Shown piece after piece: positions 35,314-46,250 of a DNA stretch of 64,000 nucleotides; positions within the stretch are counted from its first letter, which is position 1; each line of letters begins with the position of its first letter. Below the pieces are notes generated by a model. It saw nothing but the letters and a program-made list of their open reading frames with translations, did not search any database and was not told the origin of the DNA. The translations under genes were made by a program, and so were the position numbers. Origin of the DNA: Capra hircus (Eukaryota; Chordata; Mammalia; Artiodactyla; Bovidae); contig NC_030822.1 in assembly GCF_001704415.2 (NCBI RefSeq), positions 50,833,345-50,897,344 on the forward strand, given 5' to 3'.

Positions 35314-35418
35314 CTGCCGGAAACCATTCCTTGTGAACTGCAAGATTTTCAAGGCATAGTTGGACCTCTGGCCTTTGCTGTTGAATTCAATGTGGCCGGT
35401 GAGACCTTCCAATTCTAC
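35314..35418 (-). CDS. GRIK4: GRIK4 exon: C-terminal part of amino-terminal domain
   Basis: Internal coding exon of 105 nt (35 codons, phase 0 to 0), from acceptor 'ctcttggacag' to donor GTAAGC. Translation starts VELEGLTGHIEFNSKGQRSN and ends LQFTRNGFRQ. GLTGHIEFN is the conserved turn and strand near the end of the PBP1-like amino-terminal domain in kainate receptors. The domain drives subunit assembly on the extracellular side. Joining upstream gives LRM-VELEGL and downstream NGFRQ-IGQW, as in the GRIK4 protein I recall. Retaining the following intron would reach a stop about 170 nt after the donor. Confidence 0.95.
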
Positions 35419-36320
35419 CTGTCCAAGAGAGAGTGAGTTACAGCACCAAATAGGCCCAGCCTTCCATGTGGCGCGGAGCAAGCATTCCACCACACTAGTG
35501 AAGGATGCACAAGAGAGGGGGAGCCGTCAAGACCCATTCTCCTGCCCACCTCTTGGCCACAGGATCTTGAGACTATGAAAATGATGTCTCTGGAACCAGT
35601 TCAGACTTGGCCGGGGCTGGAGGAGGAAAGGATGCCCCACACCCAGTGACCTCATAGCTGCCGCATAAACCAATTCGGTACTGAGATGCTAGTTTGAGCT
35701 CAGATCCCCCAGAGCTCCTCCTCCACGCCCTTGGCTGTGAATATCATCTATCCTCCTTGGGCAGCTGCTCGCCCATCTCTAAGCTGCAGGAAGTCAGGAT
35801 GACCTGACTCTAGCTGCAAAGTCCCAGCCGCTCTGCACCAGGTTTTTCTGATGGGAGATGGCTTTTTCCTGGGCTAGAATCCATGTCCATCCCACCAGTG
35901 GTGGCTTAGCTGGGAGAACTCTGGGGGAACTTAGCATCAGGCCAGAAGTGCTGAGCCTGTGACTCCCTGAGGGGCCAACATCCATGGCAGCATTATCCAT
36001 CCCCACGCGTGCAGAGCTTTGCAGGGACTAGGTCTGAGCCAACAGGGTTCCAGTTCCAAGCCTAGAATCCAGGAACTGCCCAACAGTCTAAGGCTCAAGA
36101 GCCACTGCCTTGCAAACTTGCCATGGGTTCTCAGTGGTTTTTAGGGATTAAGGAGCAACTGGGACTGATGGCCCCTGAATGGGATCACCACAGATCATTG
36201 TTTTACCCATGGCTGTGATATACTGGGAGGCCTGGAGGTGGGGGGCCTTGAACAGTGTCCCCCCCCGACTCTGTCCATTGCAGGCTGGGCGTGGCCCGCA
36301 GGGTTCCCACCACCCCTCAC
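35419..36320 (-). other. GRIK4: GRIK4 intron, 902 bp
   Basis: Short intron with donor GTGAGG at 36320 and acceptor CAG at 35421-35419 (minus strand). I recognise no interspersed repeat in it, unlike its neighbours. It is the smallest intron in the window. Confidence 0.92.
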
Positions 36321-36473
36321 CATGCGCAGGTAGTTCATGAGGCTGGTGCCGTGCTGCCAGATCTGGGCCGAGCCGCAAGACAGGGGCTTCACACCGATCT
36401 CCTGGCTGCGGTTTAGCTCCTGCACCGCGGTCACCACGGCATAGACAGCGTCAAACAGCAGGGCCGAGGACAG
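36321..36473 (-). CDS. GRIK4: GRIK4 exon: amino-terminal domain, middle-late part
   Basis: Internal coding exon of 153 nt (51 codons, phase 0 to 0), acceptor 'ctctctgcctcag', donor GTGAGG. Translation starts LSSALLFDAVYAVVTAVQEL and ends HGTSLMNYLRM. ALLFDAVYAV is the conserved helix of the PBP1-like domain, and the Cys of KPLSCGSA is likely to pair with a Cys in the previous exon (ENCDH) by family analogy. One sequon (NRS) follows the helix. KPLSCGSAQIWQHG with LNRSQEIGV favours GRIK4 over GRIK5 as I remember them. The exon is preceded in the transcript by a long uninterrupted pyrimidine tract, and skipping it would keep frame. Confidence 0.96.
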
Positions 36474-36502
36474 CTGAGGCAGAGAGACAAAGTGGTGGGT
36501 AT

Positions 36503-36548
36503 AAAGGAGGAAAAGGAAGAGGAGGAAGAAAGGAGGAGGAAGAAAAAG
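36503..36548 (-). promoter_or_regulatory. 46-nt uninterrupted polypyrimidine tract before an exon
   Basis: Every plus-strand base from 36503 to 36548 is A or G ('ggaagaggaggaagaaagga' in the middle), so the GRIK4 transcript has 46 consecutive C/U starting 30 nt upstream of the exon at 36473. It contains UCUU and CUUCCUCC-type motifs of the kind bound by PTB proteins. It is separate from the ordinary acceptor tract (ctctctgcctcag). Regulatory use is inferred. Confidence 0.6.
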
Positions 36549-38237
36549 CAAAACAAAGAAGTGAGGGTGTGTCTCGGATGCCCTGGGTCCACCTCTCCCT
36601 GGAGACTTGCAGACACAGCTAGCCACGCCATTTCTCGCATCCTCCCACCAGGCCCCAAGCTCGCTCCTGCCACATGGTTGCCGCTTCCCACGTCGTCTGG
36701 GATGCGGTTGTCTTGGCTGATGCTCCCTCATTAGCAAATGATCCAGATGCCGAGAGATCGGCATGTGCTTATCTGCAGTATTCTCCGGCATTTGGCCTTC
36801 AAGATTCTTTAGGTGCTTCTAAGTAATTACAACTCCAACAAGGGATGCTGGGGGTGAGGAGGAGGAAGAGGATGGAAGGACCACCCTCAAAGTTCCTGTC
36901 TTCTCTCCATCTGTATCTTGTCTTCAGAGAGGTGACCCAGGTGATGTATCCCCAGTGTGCTCTGGGCTTTATGAGTCCTTTCTGCAGTCCAGCTTGGGCT
37001 GCCTTGAGCTCCTGAAACCTCCTAAGCCCCGAACATCTCCTTTTCCCAGCTTAGTCTCCAAGGGTCCTCTGTCTATCACCAGACAATTCTCTCCCAGGCT
37101 CCTGGCAATCAGCCCAGGTCTCTCACTGGGATCCTCCAGTAGCTTCTCTGAAACCTTGTGTTCCATCCACACTCCTCCAGCTAATTCCTCCCACCCCATC
37201 CCCCATCACCAATTTCACCTCCAAAGGTGTGAGAGCCTGTTATCTAACTTCCGGCTCATCAGCTTTTCCATCCCACTGCAGGTCTCCATCCCGAAGCATC
37301 TTTTGGGTCTCCCAATTGCTTTCTCCCTCTACTATTATTTACTAATTTAGCTCTGGAAAGCATTTGGCACTGCAGTTGGGGAAAGTCCTGGTACCTAACC
37401 AGCGCTCCATCCATGTTTCTGCTCCTGGGTCTGCAAAGCCCACTATCCCTGCTCCTTCCATCTTCCATCCTGTTTCCCTTTCGGAGCCCTTGCTGTCTTT
37501 CTGTGGCTTCTGTTCCCCATCTGTGTGGGCATGCCTCTAGGTCCTGTCTCTGCTTCTCCTGTCCTTGTCTCTTCTAAATATTAAATCCCCCAAATGACTC
37601 AATTCTCATTTAAAATCCTCTCCTCTTTCTTGGCTCGAAATGTTCCTTGGCAAACACCCGTGATTCTCTAGTTTTTATATTTTCATTTGTTTCTTCATTG
37701 CTATCTTCTTTGAAGCTGTTTGTAAATTGTTTAGGGGAATGAAAGACTGTATAAATTAAGATGAATCAATCTGACTCAAGGAATAGCAGCTGAATTTCTC
37801 CCCCATCCATTGGAATAAAAATAAGAGTATCTTTTAACCACACCACTGTAACCCTTATATTCCCCAACACCCTCAGATCACTGGATTCCCAGAGTCCTCT
37901 TGGGTGTCCGTTTGTCTCTGAACTTCTGTCGCTTAAACTCTGATCCTCAGCACAATTTGAGGACAGGAACCATTAAAATTTCATGGAATAGTTCTTACAA
38001 TCTGGGTTTTATTCAATGAAATAAACACTTAATTACAAACAGCTGTTTTAGCCCAAATTCTAATTACTTAATCTAGCCATCTGTAATTTTAATGATTTTC
38101 TACGATTTTTGTTCTTTGCTGCGTGATGAATGGGAGTGGCATATGTAATTAGCAGGGACGTGTCTTCGTTCAAGACTTGTCTTCTGCTCAGGCAGGAAGC
38201 ATAGCAGGCATGGCCGGGTGGGGGCAGCACTGAGCGC

Positions 38238-38259
38238 TTTTTTTTTTTTTTTTTTTTTT
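38238..38259. repeat. Poly-T run, 22 nt
   Basis: Homopolymer T on the plus strand (A22 in the transcript). No recognisable retroelement body lies on either side, so it is not clearly an A-tail. Confidence 0.95.
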
Positions 38260-38339
38260 GGTGGTCACCCTTCTGTACAGCCACTCCCTCTCTGTGCCCT
38301 TGGAACTGGGCCCCCATTCCAACAAGCTCCACCTGGAAC

Positions 38340-38600
38340 ATCATGGGTCCAACAGGGAAGAAGAGGAAGAGAGGGAGGCACACTCCAGTTGGGAGAAAAA
38401 GAAGAGAGAAGAAAATGCAAAGAAAATGCGGAGTGTGGGAGAGAAAACACAGAAAGGGCCAGAAGGGAAGGAGGTTATAGTGGCAGAGGAAAGTGGAAAG
38501 GGCAGACTGAGCGGGGAGGAGATGAGAAGGAAAAAGAGAACAGAGCTGATGGGGAGGAGAGGTTCGTGGAGGAAAGAGGGAGGAGGGGAGTGGTCCCTCC
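38340..38600 (+). repeat. GA-rich low-complexity tract
   Basis: Purine-dominated plus strand ('ggaagaagaggaagagaggg', 'gaaaaagaagagagaagaaa' and similar). The long open frames crossing it come from this composition. Confidence 0.7.
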
Positions 38601-39489
38601 CCGATGGAGCATCTCTTTAAGAAGCTGAGTGGGGAGACAAACCAGGCTGTGTGTTCCTGGAAATGATTCTTCCTCATCTTCCAGCTCCTGGCAGATGAAG
38701 GAGCTAGGCTGTTTGTGCTGGGAATTTCCGCCCCCAAAGAGACAGGAAGAGGCACCGCTTTTCAAAAGGTAGGTGCTGAAGCGAGAAGCCTGGAGAAAGA
38801 TGAGCTTCACATTCGTCAAGGGGAGGAGTTCCTATACCACCTTCCCTTCAGACACCGTGGCTGGAAGGTTCTGTAGGATAGAGTCCAGGCTGCACTGTGG
38901 CCCCGTCCTCTGGAGGTCCTCCGCAAAGCCCCCCAGCACTCCTGCACCTCAGTTTTCTCATTTGTTCAACAAGGGCAGCATGACTGCTATTGTCTGTTAT
39001 TAGGATGCCATGAAGAGAAATAAGTCCAGGTGGGATTATTTCAAGCATCAGCGGTTCAGCATTCTATCTGTTCTCACTCCTTGACTCTGAGTCTGTGAGT
39101 GCGGCTTTCTTTGGCCAACAAGATGAAGTGGGAGTCACAGGTGCCCATCCTGGGAGCCTAGGACTCAGAGGTCTTGTGCATTTCCACTTGCTTTGCTGCC
39201 CTCCTGCCACCACCATGAGAGAACATGCCAGGCCAGCCTGCTGGGCTAGAAGCATGAGAGCTATGTGGAGCCCCAGCCTCGATCAGCCGACTCCTAGGCA
39301 CTGAATGAGCTCAGCCAGATCAACAGAGCTGCCCTGCTGAGCCAGCTTAGATGAGTTGATCCCTGGTTGACCCTCAGATGCACGAGCTCCATAAATGTTC
39401 ATTGTTGTAAGCTGGTAAGGTCTGGGTGCTGGCTGTTACAAAGCTGGTGTTGCAAAAGCTACCTGATATACGTACTAATGCTTCCTGAA

Positions 39490-39812
39490 ATATCTGCCAG
39501 ATAAAATGTTAAATAAGTTCATTCAGTGCACGTAGTGGAAGAAGTGGGAAAGTGTTAGTCATTCAATCGTGTCCTACTCTTTGCGACCCCCACAGACTGT
39601 AGCCCACCAGGCTTCTCTGTCTGTGGAATTCTCCAGGCAAGAATACTGTAGTGGGTAGTCATTCCCTTTTCCAGGGGATCTTCTCAACCCAGGGATTGAA
39701 CCTGGGTCTCCTGCATTGCAGGCAGATTCTTTACCGTCTGAGTCCCCAGGGAATGGTTCTCGAAGTATCCAGCAGATGGAATGTTAAATAAATTAATTCA
39801 ATGCATATCTGT
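39490..39812. repeat. Pair of ~45-bp direct repeats flanking a SINE
   Basis: The left flank (39490-39537: ccagataaaatgttaaataa...) and right flank (39765-39812: cagcagatggaatgttaaat...) of the Bov-tA are similar over about 45 bp, with several differences. This is longer and more diverged than a SINE target-site duplication. Confidence 0.6.
39544..39755 (-). mobile_element. Bov-tA SINE
   Basis: Reverse copy: 'gtgttagtcattcaatcgtg' to 'accgtctgagtccccaggga'. Confidence 0.92.
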
Positions 39813-39834
39813 ACTCTTTACATTATGCAGTAAA

Positions 39835-40025
39835 ATTGAGGATGGAATCATATCGCATTTTATCTTCACAATAATCCTCTAAGATGGTCAAACCTAATTC
39901 CGCAACATGACAGAAAAAGCATCTGAGGCCCAGGAGGGTTACACAGCTACCTAAGATCACACAGCAAGGGAACAGCAGAGCCAGGATTTGAATCCAGATC
40001 CTGTGCCTCCAAAGCCAGTGCTCTT
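39835..40025 (-). repeat. MIR SINE
   Basis: Reverse MIR: 'catctgaggcccaggagggt', 'tacctaagatcacacagcaa', 'aggatttgaatccagatcct'. Confidence 0.75.
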
Positions 40026-40280
40026 GTCAGCACATCTGAGCACAGCCCAAGCCGGTCCCACAGCCCTGCGAGTGGCGCCGCCTGGCCGGGGTGTCGGGTG
40101 GGCGTGAGCCAGGTGCCCGGGGCCGCCCATCTGCCTGTCTGCGGTCAATGTGCACACAAATGGCCAGGTTGAAAACCTCAGAGGGACACTGGCAACGTGG
40201 CACCAGGACCTTTAATGTCACTAGGCCAGATGCCAAATGTGGACTGGTTTGGGTTGGAGAGGAGGTGGCAGGTTTTGCCT

Positions 40281-40606
40281 TTTCTTAGCTGAGTTGGTAA
40301 ACAATCAGCTTGCAATGCAGGAGACCCCTGTTCGATTCCTGGGTCGGGAAGATCCACTGGAGAAGGAATAGGCTACCCACTCTAGTATTCTTGGGCTTCC
40401 CTTGTGGCTTAGCTGGTAAAGAATCTGCCTGCAATGCAGGAGACCTGGGCTTGATCCCTGGGTTGGGAAGATCCCCTGGAGAAGGGAATGGCAACCCACT
40501 CTAGTATTCTTGCCTGGAAAACCCCATGGACACAGGAGCCTGGTGGGCTACAGTCTATGGGGTCGCAAAGAGTCAGACACGATTAAATGACTTTCACTTT
40601 ACTTTA
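40281..40606 (+). mobile_element. Dimeric Bov-tA SINE
   Basis: Two tRNA-like heads in tandem ('tgttcgattcctgggtcggg' and 'gcttgatccctgggttggga') precede one BovA body. The first unit breaks at 'agtattcttgggcttccctt', joining directly into the second head; the 3' end is 'attaaatgactttcacttta'. The same junction occurs in the copy at 44311. Confidence 0.94.
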
Positions 40607-41754
40607 CTTCACTTCCTGATACTGTGCTATGAGCCTCTCAAGAGGCTGTGCTCCAGCCTCTGTGAGGTGTAATGAGCACCTCATTACAACACTGGAGTGG
40701 TGACTGCAAGACCCACAGACAAGACGGGGGCAACAGGGCTGCACTCCTCCCGGGATGGGTGAGCCTCCCCATGACCCTGTGCCTGGGGACTCGTCACTGC
40801 CCCTTAAGCAACTGGGGGTGAGGACTCCCTCCCTCCAGGTGTTTCGCCCCAGGAAATCCTTCCTTTGGCATCTTTCCTCTTTCAGGTCTAAAACACCCTG
40901 CTAGAATGCGCTGAGAACCTTCTAGCTCAAGTTCTCATGCCTCCTTCTCTCAGTTGGTTCCCTCATCAAAGCTCCTTGAGCTTTGCAAGAGTTCTGACCT
41001 TCGAAAAGTTATATGAGCATCACATGAACAGCCTCATAGGGCTTTGGGAGGCTTAAATCTAACCCGGCTAGGACAGATCTAGAAAGCCATGCAAGCCCAC
41101 TTCCAGAGAACGTGCCTTGTAATAAAGGAACACGAGCAGACATCCTTGACAGGCCCCACAGAGTAAGGACATTGGACCTGGTAGAGAACAGCCAGGGAAA
41201 TCTCTTCCTCCATCACACACACACAGGGAATGAAGTGTGGGGAGGAAAAGCGCAGGTAAAGGCACAAAGGAAGCCTCTCTGGATGAGCTGCACTGGGGGC
41301 AATGGTCCACGGCACAGGACCAGGAGTATCAGAATCTTATTTCACTTGCAAAAGGCTTGGTGTTTGCCCCTGAACAAGATCCCCACATCTCCTTCCCTCA
41401 TCTCCATGTCTGGGCTTCAGTCTATCTGAGGGATGAAGGAACAGATCAGCTAAAGCCCTTCCAACGTAAGATTCTTGGATCCAAAACTCAGTGGGTCTTA
41501 GCAACAGCATCATCAGGAGTCTGGCCACAGACATCACTAAATGACAGTCTGGAGCCTCCACATGCTCCCTCTCTGCTGACTTCTCCCCCAAAGTGTCCCT
41601 TGTAAGCACTTTCCAGCCCTTGTATGATCTAGTGTTGAGCTGGGCCTGGAGAATGCTGGAGTCCAGGCTGGGCTGTTTTTGGGGGGAGGGGCTGGCTCAC
41701 AGAGGGGGTGCTGGCAGCAAAGGGGCACCAGGGAGGGGCCTGGTGGGCACTTAC

Positions 41755-41916
41755 TGCGGGCCCCGTGAAGGGCACGTGGTCACAGTTCTCCTGCCAGGAC
41801 TGGTTGAGGCTCTGTGCAAACTCTTGGAAGAAAGCGTGGGACTGGTTGAAGATGGAAAAGCCCAGAATGTTGACTCGATCGTCCACGAGACTGTCCATCC
41901 GCTGGAGCGAGAACTC
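41755..41916 (-). CDS. GRIK4: GRIK4 exon: amino-terminal domain, middle part
   Basis: Internal coding exon of 162 nt (54 codons, phase 0 to 0), acceptor 'tgctgcatctttcag', donor GTAAGT. Translation starts EFSLQRMDSLVDDRVNILGF and ends DHVPFTGPA. It encodes the part of the PBP1-like amino-terminal domain with the VNILGFSIFN strand and the AFFQEFAQSLNQSW helix. Two NQS sequons and the Cys of ENCDH are visible. The junction with the next exon gives FTGPA-LSSALLFD, as in GRIK4. This is the most 5' coding exon I can find in the window; the preceding residues (a segment that should end in FTNL) were not located upstream. Confidence 0.96.
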
Positions 41917-42412
41917 CTGAAAGATGCAGCAGGCAGGGCAGAGCAGGGTCAGGGAGGGCAGGGTGGGTGGGCTCTGCGGGCTCACAGCTGGGGAGTGCAG
42001 CCTAGCCAGATGGACACAAGGCCAGGTGCTCCGCTGGGCGTCAGGGTCCGGGGATGGCAGAGAGTTCTTTCTCAAATAGCTCACAGGGTAGGGGTGCAGG
42101 GGGGGAGAAAAGAGAAATGAGCAGAATGATCTCTACGAAGGGCATGTGTACAATGCTCTGGCTGGAGAAAGAAAACCACGAATGAGCTGGTGGAGGCCAG
42201 ATGCTGTGTGCAGAAGGTGTGACCCGTGAGCTGTCCTGAAGGGTGCTCAGGCATTTTCTGGGTGGAAAATGTGAGTGGACCAAGGCTATTCCAGACGGAA
42301 GTCACCATGGACACAAAGACCTAGAGGTGAGAGAGTGTGTGGGCGCCTGCGGGATACTTTCACAGGAGCATTGCTCTTCAGAGCACGTCCACAGAACGCC
42401 TGCCGTCAGACT

Positions 42413-42563
42413 CACCTGGGTATCTTTTTTAAAAAAGTAATGATGCCTACATCCCACCTAACACCAACTGAATCCATTATCTCAGAAGCTGAGGCCCAGG
42501 ACTCGGTATTTTTAGTAGGGTCCAAGGTCATATGCACATTAAAGTTTGAGAGTCACTGGGTCA
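42413..42563 (+). repeat. MER20-like DNA transposon fragment
   Basis: 'gactcacctgggtatctttt', 'agaagctgaggcccaggact' and 'aaagtttgagagtcactggg' match MER20 order and end. Confidence 0.55.
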
Positions 42564-42965
42564 GATCCAGGATACGCGAGGGTGAGGTGACCGTGAGAGA
42601 TGGAGTGGGAGATGTCAGCAGGGGCCAGAGCACAGGGCTTGGTTCCTGGGTCAGGGAACTTGCACTTTATCCTAATAGTGATGGGACCTGAGGCTCAGCC
42701 AGCCGAGGAGTAAGAAGATCACGTTGTATTTCTAAGAATCTCCACCTAAACATCTTCAGGTAGGGCTGTGCCTTCATTTTATTATTATTTTTTATTCATT
42801 TCACAAATATTGAAGTGCTAATTATGCGCCAGACATGGGCACAGAGGATGTTCTAGACACGGAATATATATGAACAAGAAACACATTTCCTGACGTCCAG
42901 GAACTTGCAGGTTAGGGGATGAGACAGACTGTAAGCAAACAAATAAACACATATACTGTCAGATA

Positions 42966-43181
42966 GGGCTCCCAGTGGCTCAGCAGTAAAGAATTTGCCT
43001 ACAATGCAGGAGCCACAGGGAGACACAGTTTCGATCTGTGGGTCAGAAAGATCCCCTGGAGAAGGGTATGGCAACCCACTTCAGTATTCTCGCCTGGAGA
43101 ATTCCAAGAACAGAGGAGCCTGGTGGGCTACAGTCCATGAGGTCATAGAGTCGGACACAACTGAAGCGACTTAGCACCCAG
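42966..43181 (+). mobile_element. Bov-tA SINE
   Basis: Sense copy: 'gggctcccagtggctcagca', 'cagtttcgatctgtgggtca', 'agtattctcgcctggagaat', 'ctgaagcgacttagcaccca'. Confidence 0.92.
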
Positions 43182-44310
43182 GCACTGTTAGATATCTATG
43201 GGGGGTTAGGGTGGGCGTTGCTCCCCGAGATGAGGAAGTTAAGGAAACCCCATGAGGGGCAGTGGCATTTAGACACTCAAGGGGATTCTCCCAGGATGTG
43301 TGGGCCTCACCCAATCACGTGGCTGGAGCCATGGTTTCACTCAGCTAAGAGCTGCAGGCATGAGTCTCAAGGAGGTCAGTTAGTGTCACAGGGAGAAGCA
43401 CCCCTATCTCAGGCAGGGCTGAGGTCAGAGCCCTGAACCCCCAAAGTCCCCCTGGTCCTATACAGGGACACCAGGCAAGAGAGTGTGGGCTATTCAGCTC
43501 ACCAATCCCCGCTCCTGAAATAATGCCTTCACATGCAGGTCAGGTCATCCTTGTGCATTGAATTCACATTCATCACACATTTATTCCACATGCCTCGCAC
43601 ACAGCTCTGCACCCTCTGGGCACACGGTTGTTAGACCCCAGGACTAACCCATCAGCCACTCCGTTTGACATGACAGATGGCAGGTGAGCATCTTGCTTTG
43701 TAGCTGAGCAGAAACACAGCTCTTCTTCAGGCAGCCTCATTGTCTTAAGACTTAGTTCCTCCAGGCCCCTGTCACGTCCCTGGTAAACTCACTCACTCAC
43801 ATCCATGGCCACGGCCAAGCCCTCGGGCCATGGGCCTGCGCTCTGCCCGGAGTCCAGCCTCATTAGCTGCAGCTTGCAGACTGAAGTTACAAAGATGCCT
43901 TTGGAGCCACCAAAGGCTGACAGCATGGAGTGGGATGAGGATTAAGTGTCTTTTGGATCCTGCCACATCCCCGTCAGGGGAACCCAGACGTGTCAGAGAA
44001 TGTATTGATTCATAAGCTGATATGTCTCCCGTCTCTAACAGGGCAGCTGCCCATGCGCTCTGGGCTATCAACAGACACAAGGGTGCAGATGGCTAATGAG
44101 GAGAGAGCATCTGGCAAGGACAGGGTGGAGGGGTGCAGGGCCAGGCTGCTGTCAGGCGACCGAGGGGCCTCCCCGGCTGTAGTTGGTGTGGGGGGAGCTG
44201 GAGATGTCCCCTCTCCCTCAGCTTCTGTGTCAATGTGGGCAGCTTGTCACCACCACCACCCGCTGCCCTATCCTCACATGCACAGCAGGGTGGAAGAAGG
44301 CCCATTTCAA

Positions 44311-44629
44311 GGAAGCCCTGATAGCTCAGTTGGTAAAGAATCCACCTGCAATGCAGGAGACCTTGGTTCGATTCCTGGGTCAGGAAGATCCCCTGGAGAA
44401 GGGATAGGCTACCCACTCCAGTATTCTTGGGCTTCCCTTGTGGCTCAGCTGGTATAGAATCCGCCTGCAATGTGGGAGACCAGGGTTTGATCCCTGGGTT
44501 GGGAAGATCCCCTGGAGAAGGGAAAGGCTACCCACTCCAGTATTCTGGCCTGGAGAATTCCATGGACTGTATAGTCCATGGGGTTGCAAAGAGTCGGACA
44601 TAATTGAGCAACTTTCACTTTCACTTTGA
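44311..44629 (+). mobile_element. Dimeric Bov-tA SINE
   Basis: Same architecture as 40281-40606: first head 'ttggttcgattcctgggtca', junction 'agtattcttgggcttccctt', second head 'gggtttgatccctgggttgg', then one BovA body ending 'gagcaactttcactttcact'. Confidence 0.94.
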
Positions 44630-44654
44630 CACCTTGATGTCTAGACTCACAGCG

Positions 44655-44830
44655 GCAGTAGGGGGGACACATGGTAAGCGCTTTGGGTTCAAATCCAGGT
44701 GCTGCACTATACTGCCATGTGTGATCTGGGCTTCAGATCCTCATTTAAAGCGGCAACTACAATGACAGCAACCTCAGAGGTTGTTCAAGGAATAAGTAAT
44801 AGGCACGCACCAGGCGTATCATCTCTGGCA
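44655..44830 (+). repeat. MIR SINE fragment
   Basis: 'gctttgggttcaaatccagg' head, then 'tgccatgtgtgatctgggct' core; diverged. Confidence 0.5.
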
Positions 44831-45689
44831 CGTAAGACATGTTCAACATGGGACAGCTACGAACATGCTACCACAAGATTGTGGGCAGCTTCTAGCTTCC
44901 TACTTCTTTAGTTCCACTCGTCTTGGAAACCTGAGTTCAGAGGGTATTTCCTTGAAACGCATGACCCGAGCTGAGTAAGAATGGATGAATTAATTACAGA
45001 CACTTAGAGACAGCCCATCCCAAAGCCAGACAACCTCTCTTCCTGCCTTTTAATAACTACCTTCTCATCCTCCAATTATATCCTATTTTCAAAGGCCCCC
45101 TTAAGATAAAAAGATCCAGGAGCTTCCTTGATAATCCATCCTATTTATAACGACTCATGGGAGAGCTTGTGAAAGGACAAGAAAGGGGTGGAGTGTTCTT
45201 TTATTGTAATTTCCCAGGACACTTCAGGCTTCTATTCTCTAAGCATCTTCACTGTTAGGAAATGCTTCTTTCTGTCTAAACTTACACTCTTCTGCTGCTG
45301 CTGAAGCTTGGTATCTAAGTGAAAATGGGAAACAGCTGCCCACTGCCAGTTCGTACCCAAAGAAAATCTTCTAAGTTCTAGTATTTCCCAAAGTGTGTTT
45401 CTTAGGACACTAGCTTTTCTGGGAAGTGTTAACAGAATTTTCAAGAAAACAAGTTTCCATGTTCAAATAAGGGGAGCAAACCTGGCATGTTCTAACCACA
45501 TGTTCAAGATTGACAACGCACACTAGCACATTAAAGGGTTAAAGAAGTCCCACCGTAAAGCAGCTTAGTTTTGTTTAACCTGGGACTTTCTAAACGCTAA
45601 CCATGAAACACGTTCCCCACCAAAGCTATGGATGTCTTGCGGGAGTGTTCTATAGACTGTGCAGTGGGAAACGCTGTTTTAAACATGCG

Positions 45690-46250
45690 ACATAGTCATG
45701 CACAGACGTGAGAGTTGGACCATCAAGCAGGCTGAGTGCTGAAGAACTGATGCTTTCAAACTGTGGTGCTGGAGAAGACTCTTGAGAGTCCCTTGGACAG
45801 CAAGGAGATCAAATCAGTCAATCCTAAAGGGAATTAACCCTGACTATTCATCGGAGAAGGAAATGGCAACCCACTCCAGTATTCTTGCCTGGAGAATTCC
45901 ATGGACGGAGGAGCTTGGTGGGCTACAGTCCACGGGTCGCAAAGAGTCGGACACGACTGAGCGACTTCACTTTCACTTTCTTTCATTCATTGGAAGGACT
46001 GATGCTGAAGCTCCAGTTTTTTGGCCACCTGGTGCAAAGAGCTGACACACTGGAAAAGATCCTGATGCTGGGAAAGATTAAGGGGAGGAGGAGCAGCGGG
46101 TGACAGAGGATGAGATGGTAGGATGGCATCACTGATTCAATGGACATGAGTTTGAGCATTTGATAGTGAAGGACAGGAAAGCCTGGCATGCTACAGTCCA
46201 TGGGGTTGCAAAGAGTTGAACATGACTTAGCAACAACTGAACAACAATTC
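45690..46250 (+). mobile_element. BovB (RTE) LINE 3' end with internal BovA insertion
   Basis: Sense 3' end of BovB. 'tgaagctccagttttttggc', 'ggtgcaaagagctgacacac' and 'gaccctgatgctggg'-like sequence encode the degraded C-terminal tail of its reverse-transcriptase polyprotein, ending in the BovA-like 'catggggttgcaaagagttg'. The part before 45850 ('gtggtgctggagaagactct') also belongs to BovB. Frames are broken; nothing is functional. Confidence 0.88.
45851..45988 (+). mobile_element. BovA-type SINE inside BovB
   Basis: 'ggagaaggaaatggcaaccc' to 'cgacttcactttcactttc', with short similar 'attcat' sequences on both sides. It splits the BovB tail. Confidence 0.88.

Larger units (their letters stand above)
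36474..41754 (-). other. GRIK4: GRIK4 intron, 5.3 kb
   Basis: Donor GTAAGT at 41754, acceptor CAG at 36476-36474. Contains the pyrimidine tract near its 3' end, a poly-T run with adjacent GA-rich sequence (38238-38600), a Bov-tA, a reverse MIR and a Bov-tA dimer. About 36560-38200, 38620-39480 and 40620-41740 hold nothing I can name. Confidence 0.92.

Noticed and set aside
38060..38755. 231-aa minus-strand frame with a lysine run
   Set aside because: The lysine run is the 22-nt poly-T read backwards and the rest is GA/CT-rich sequence.
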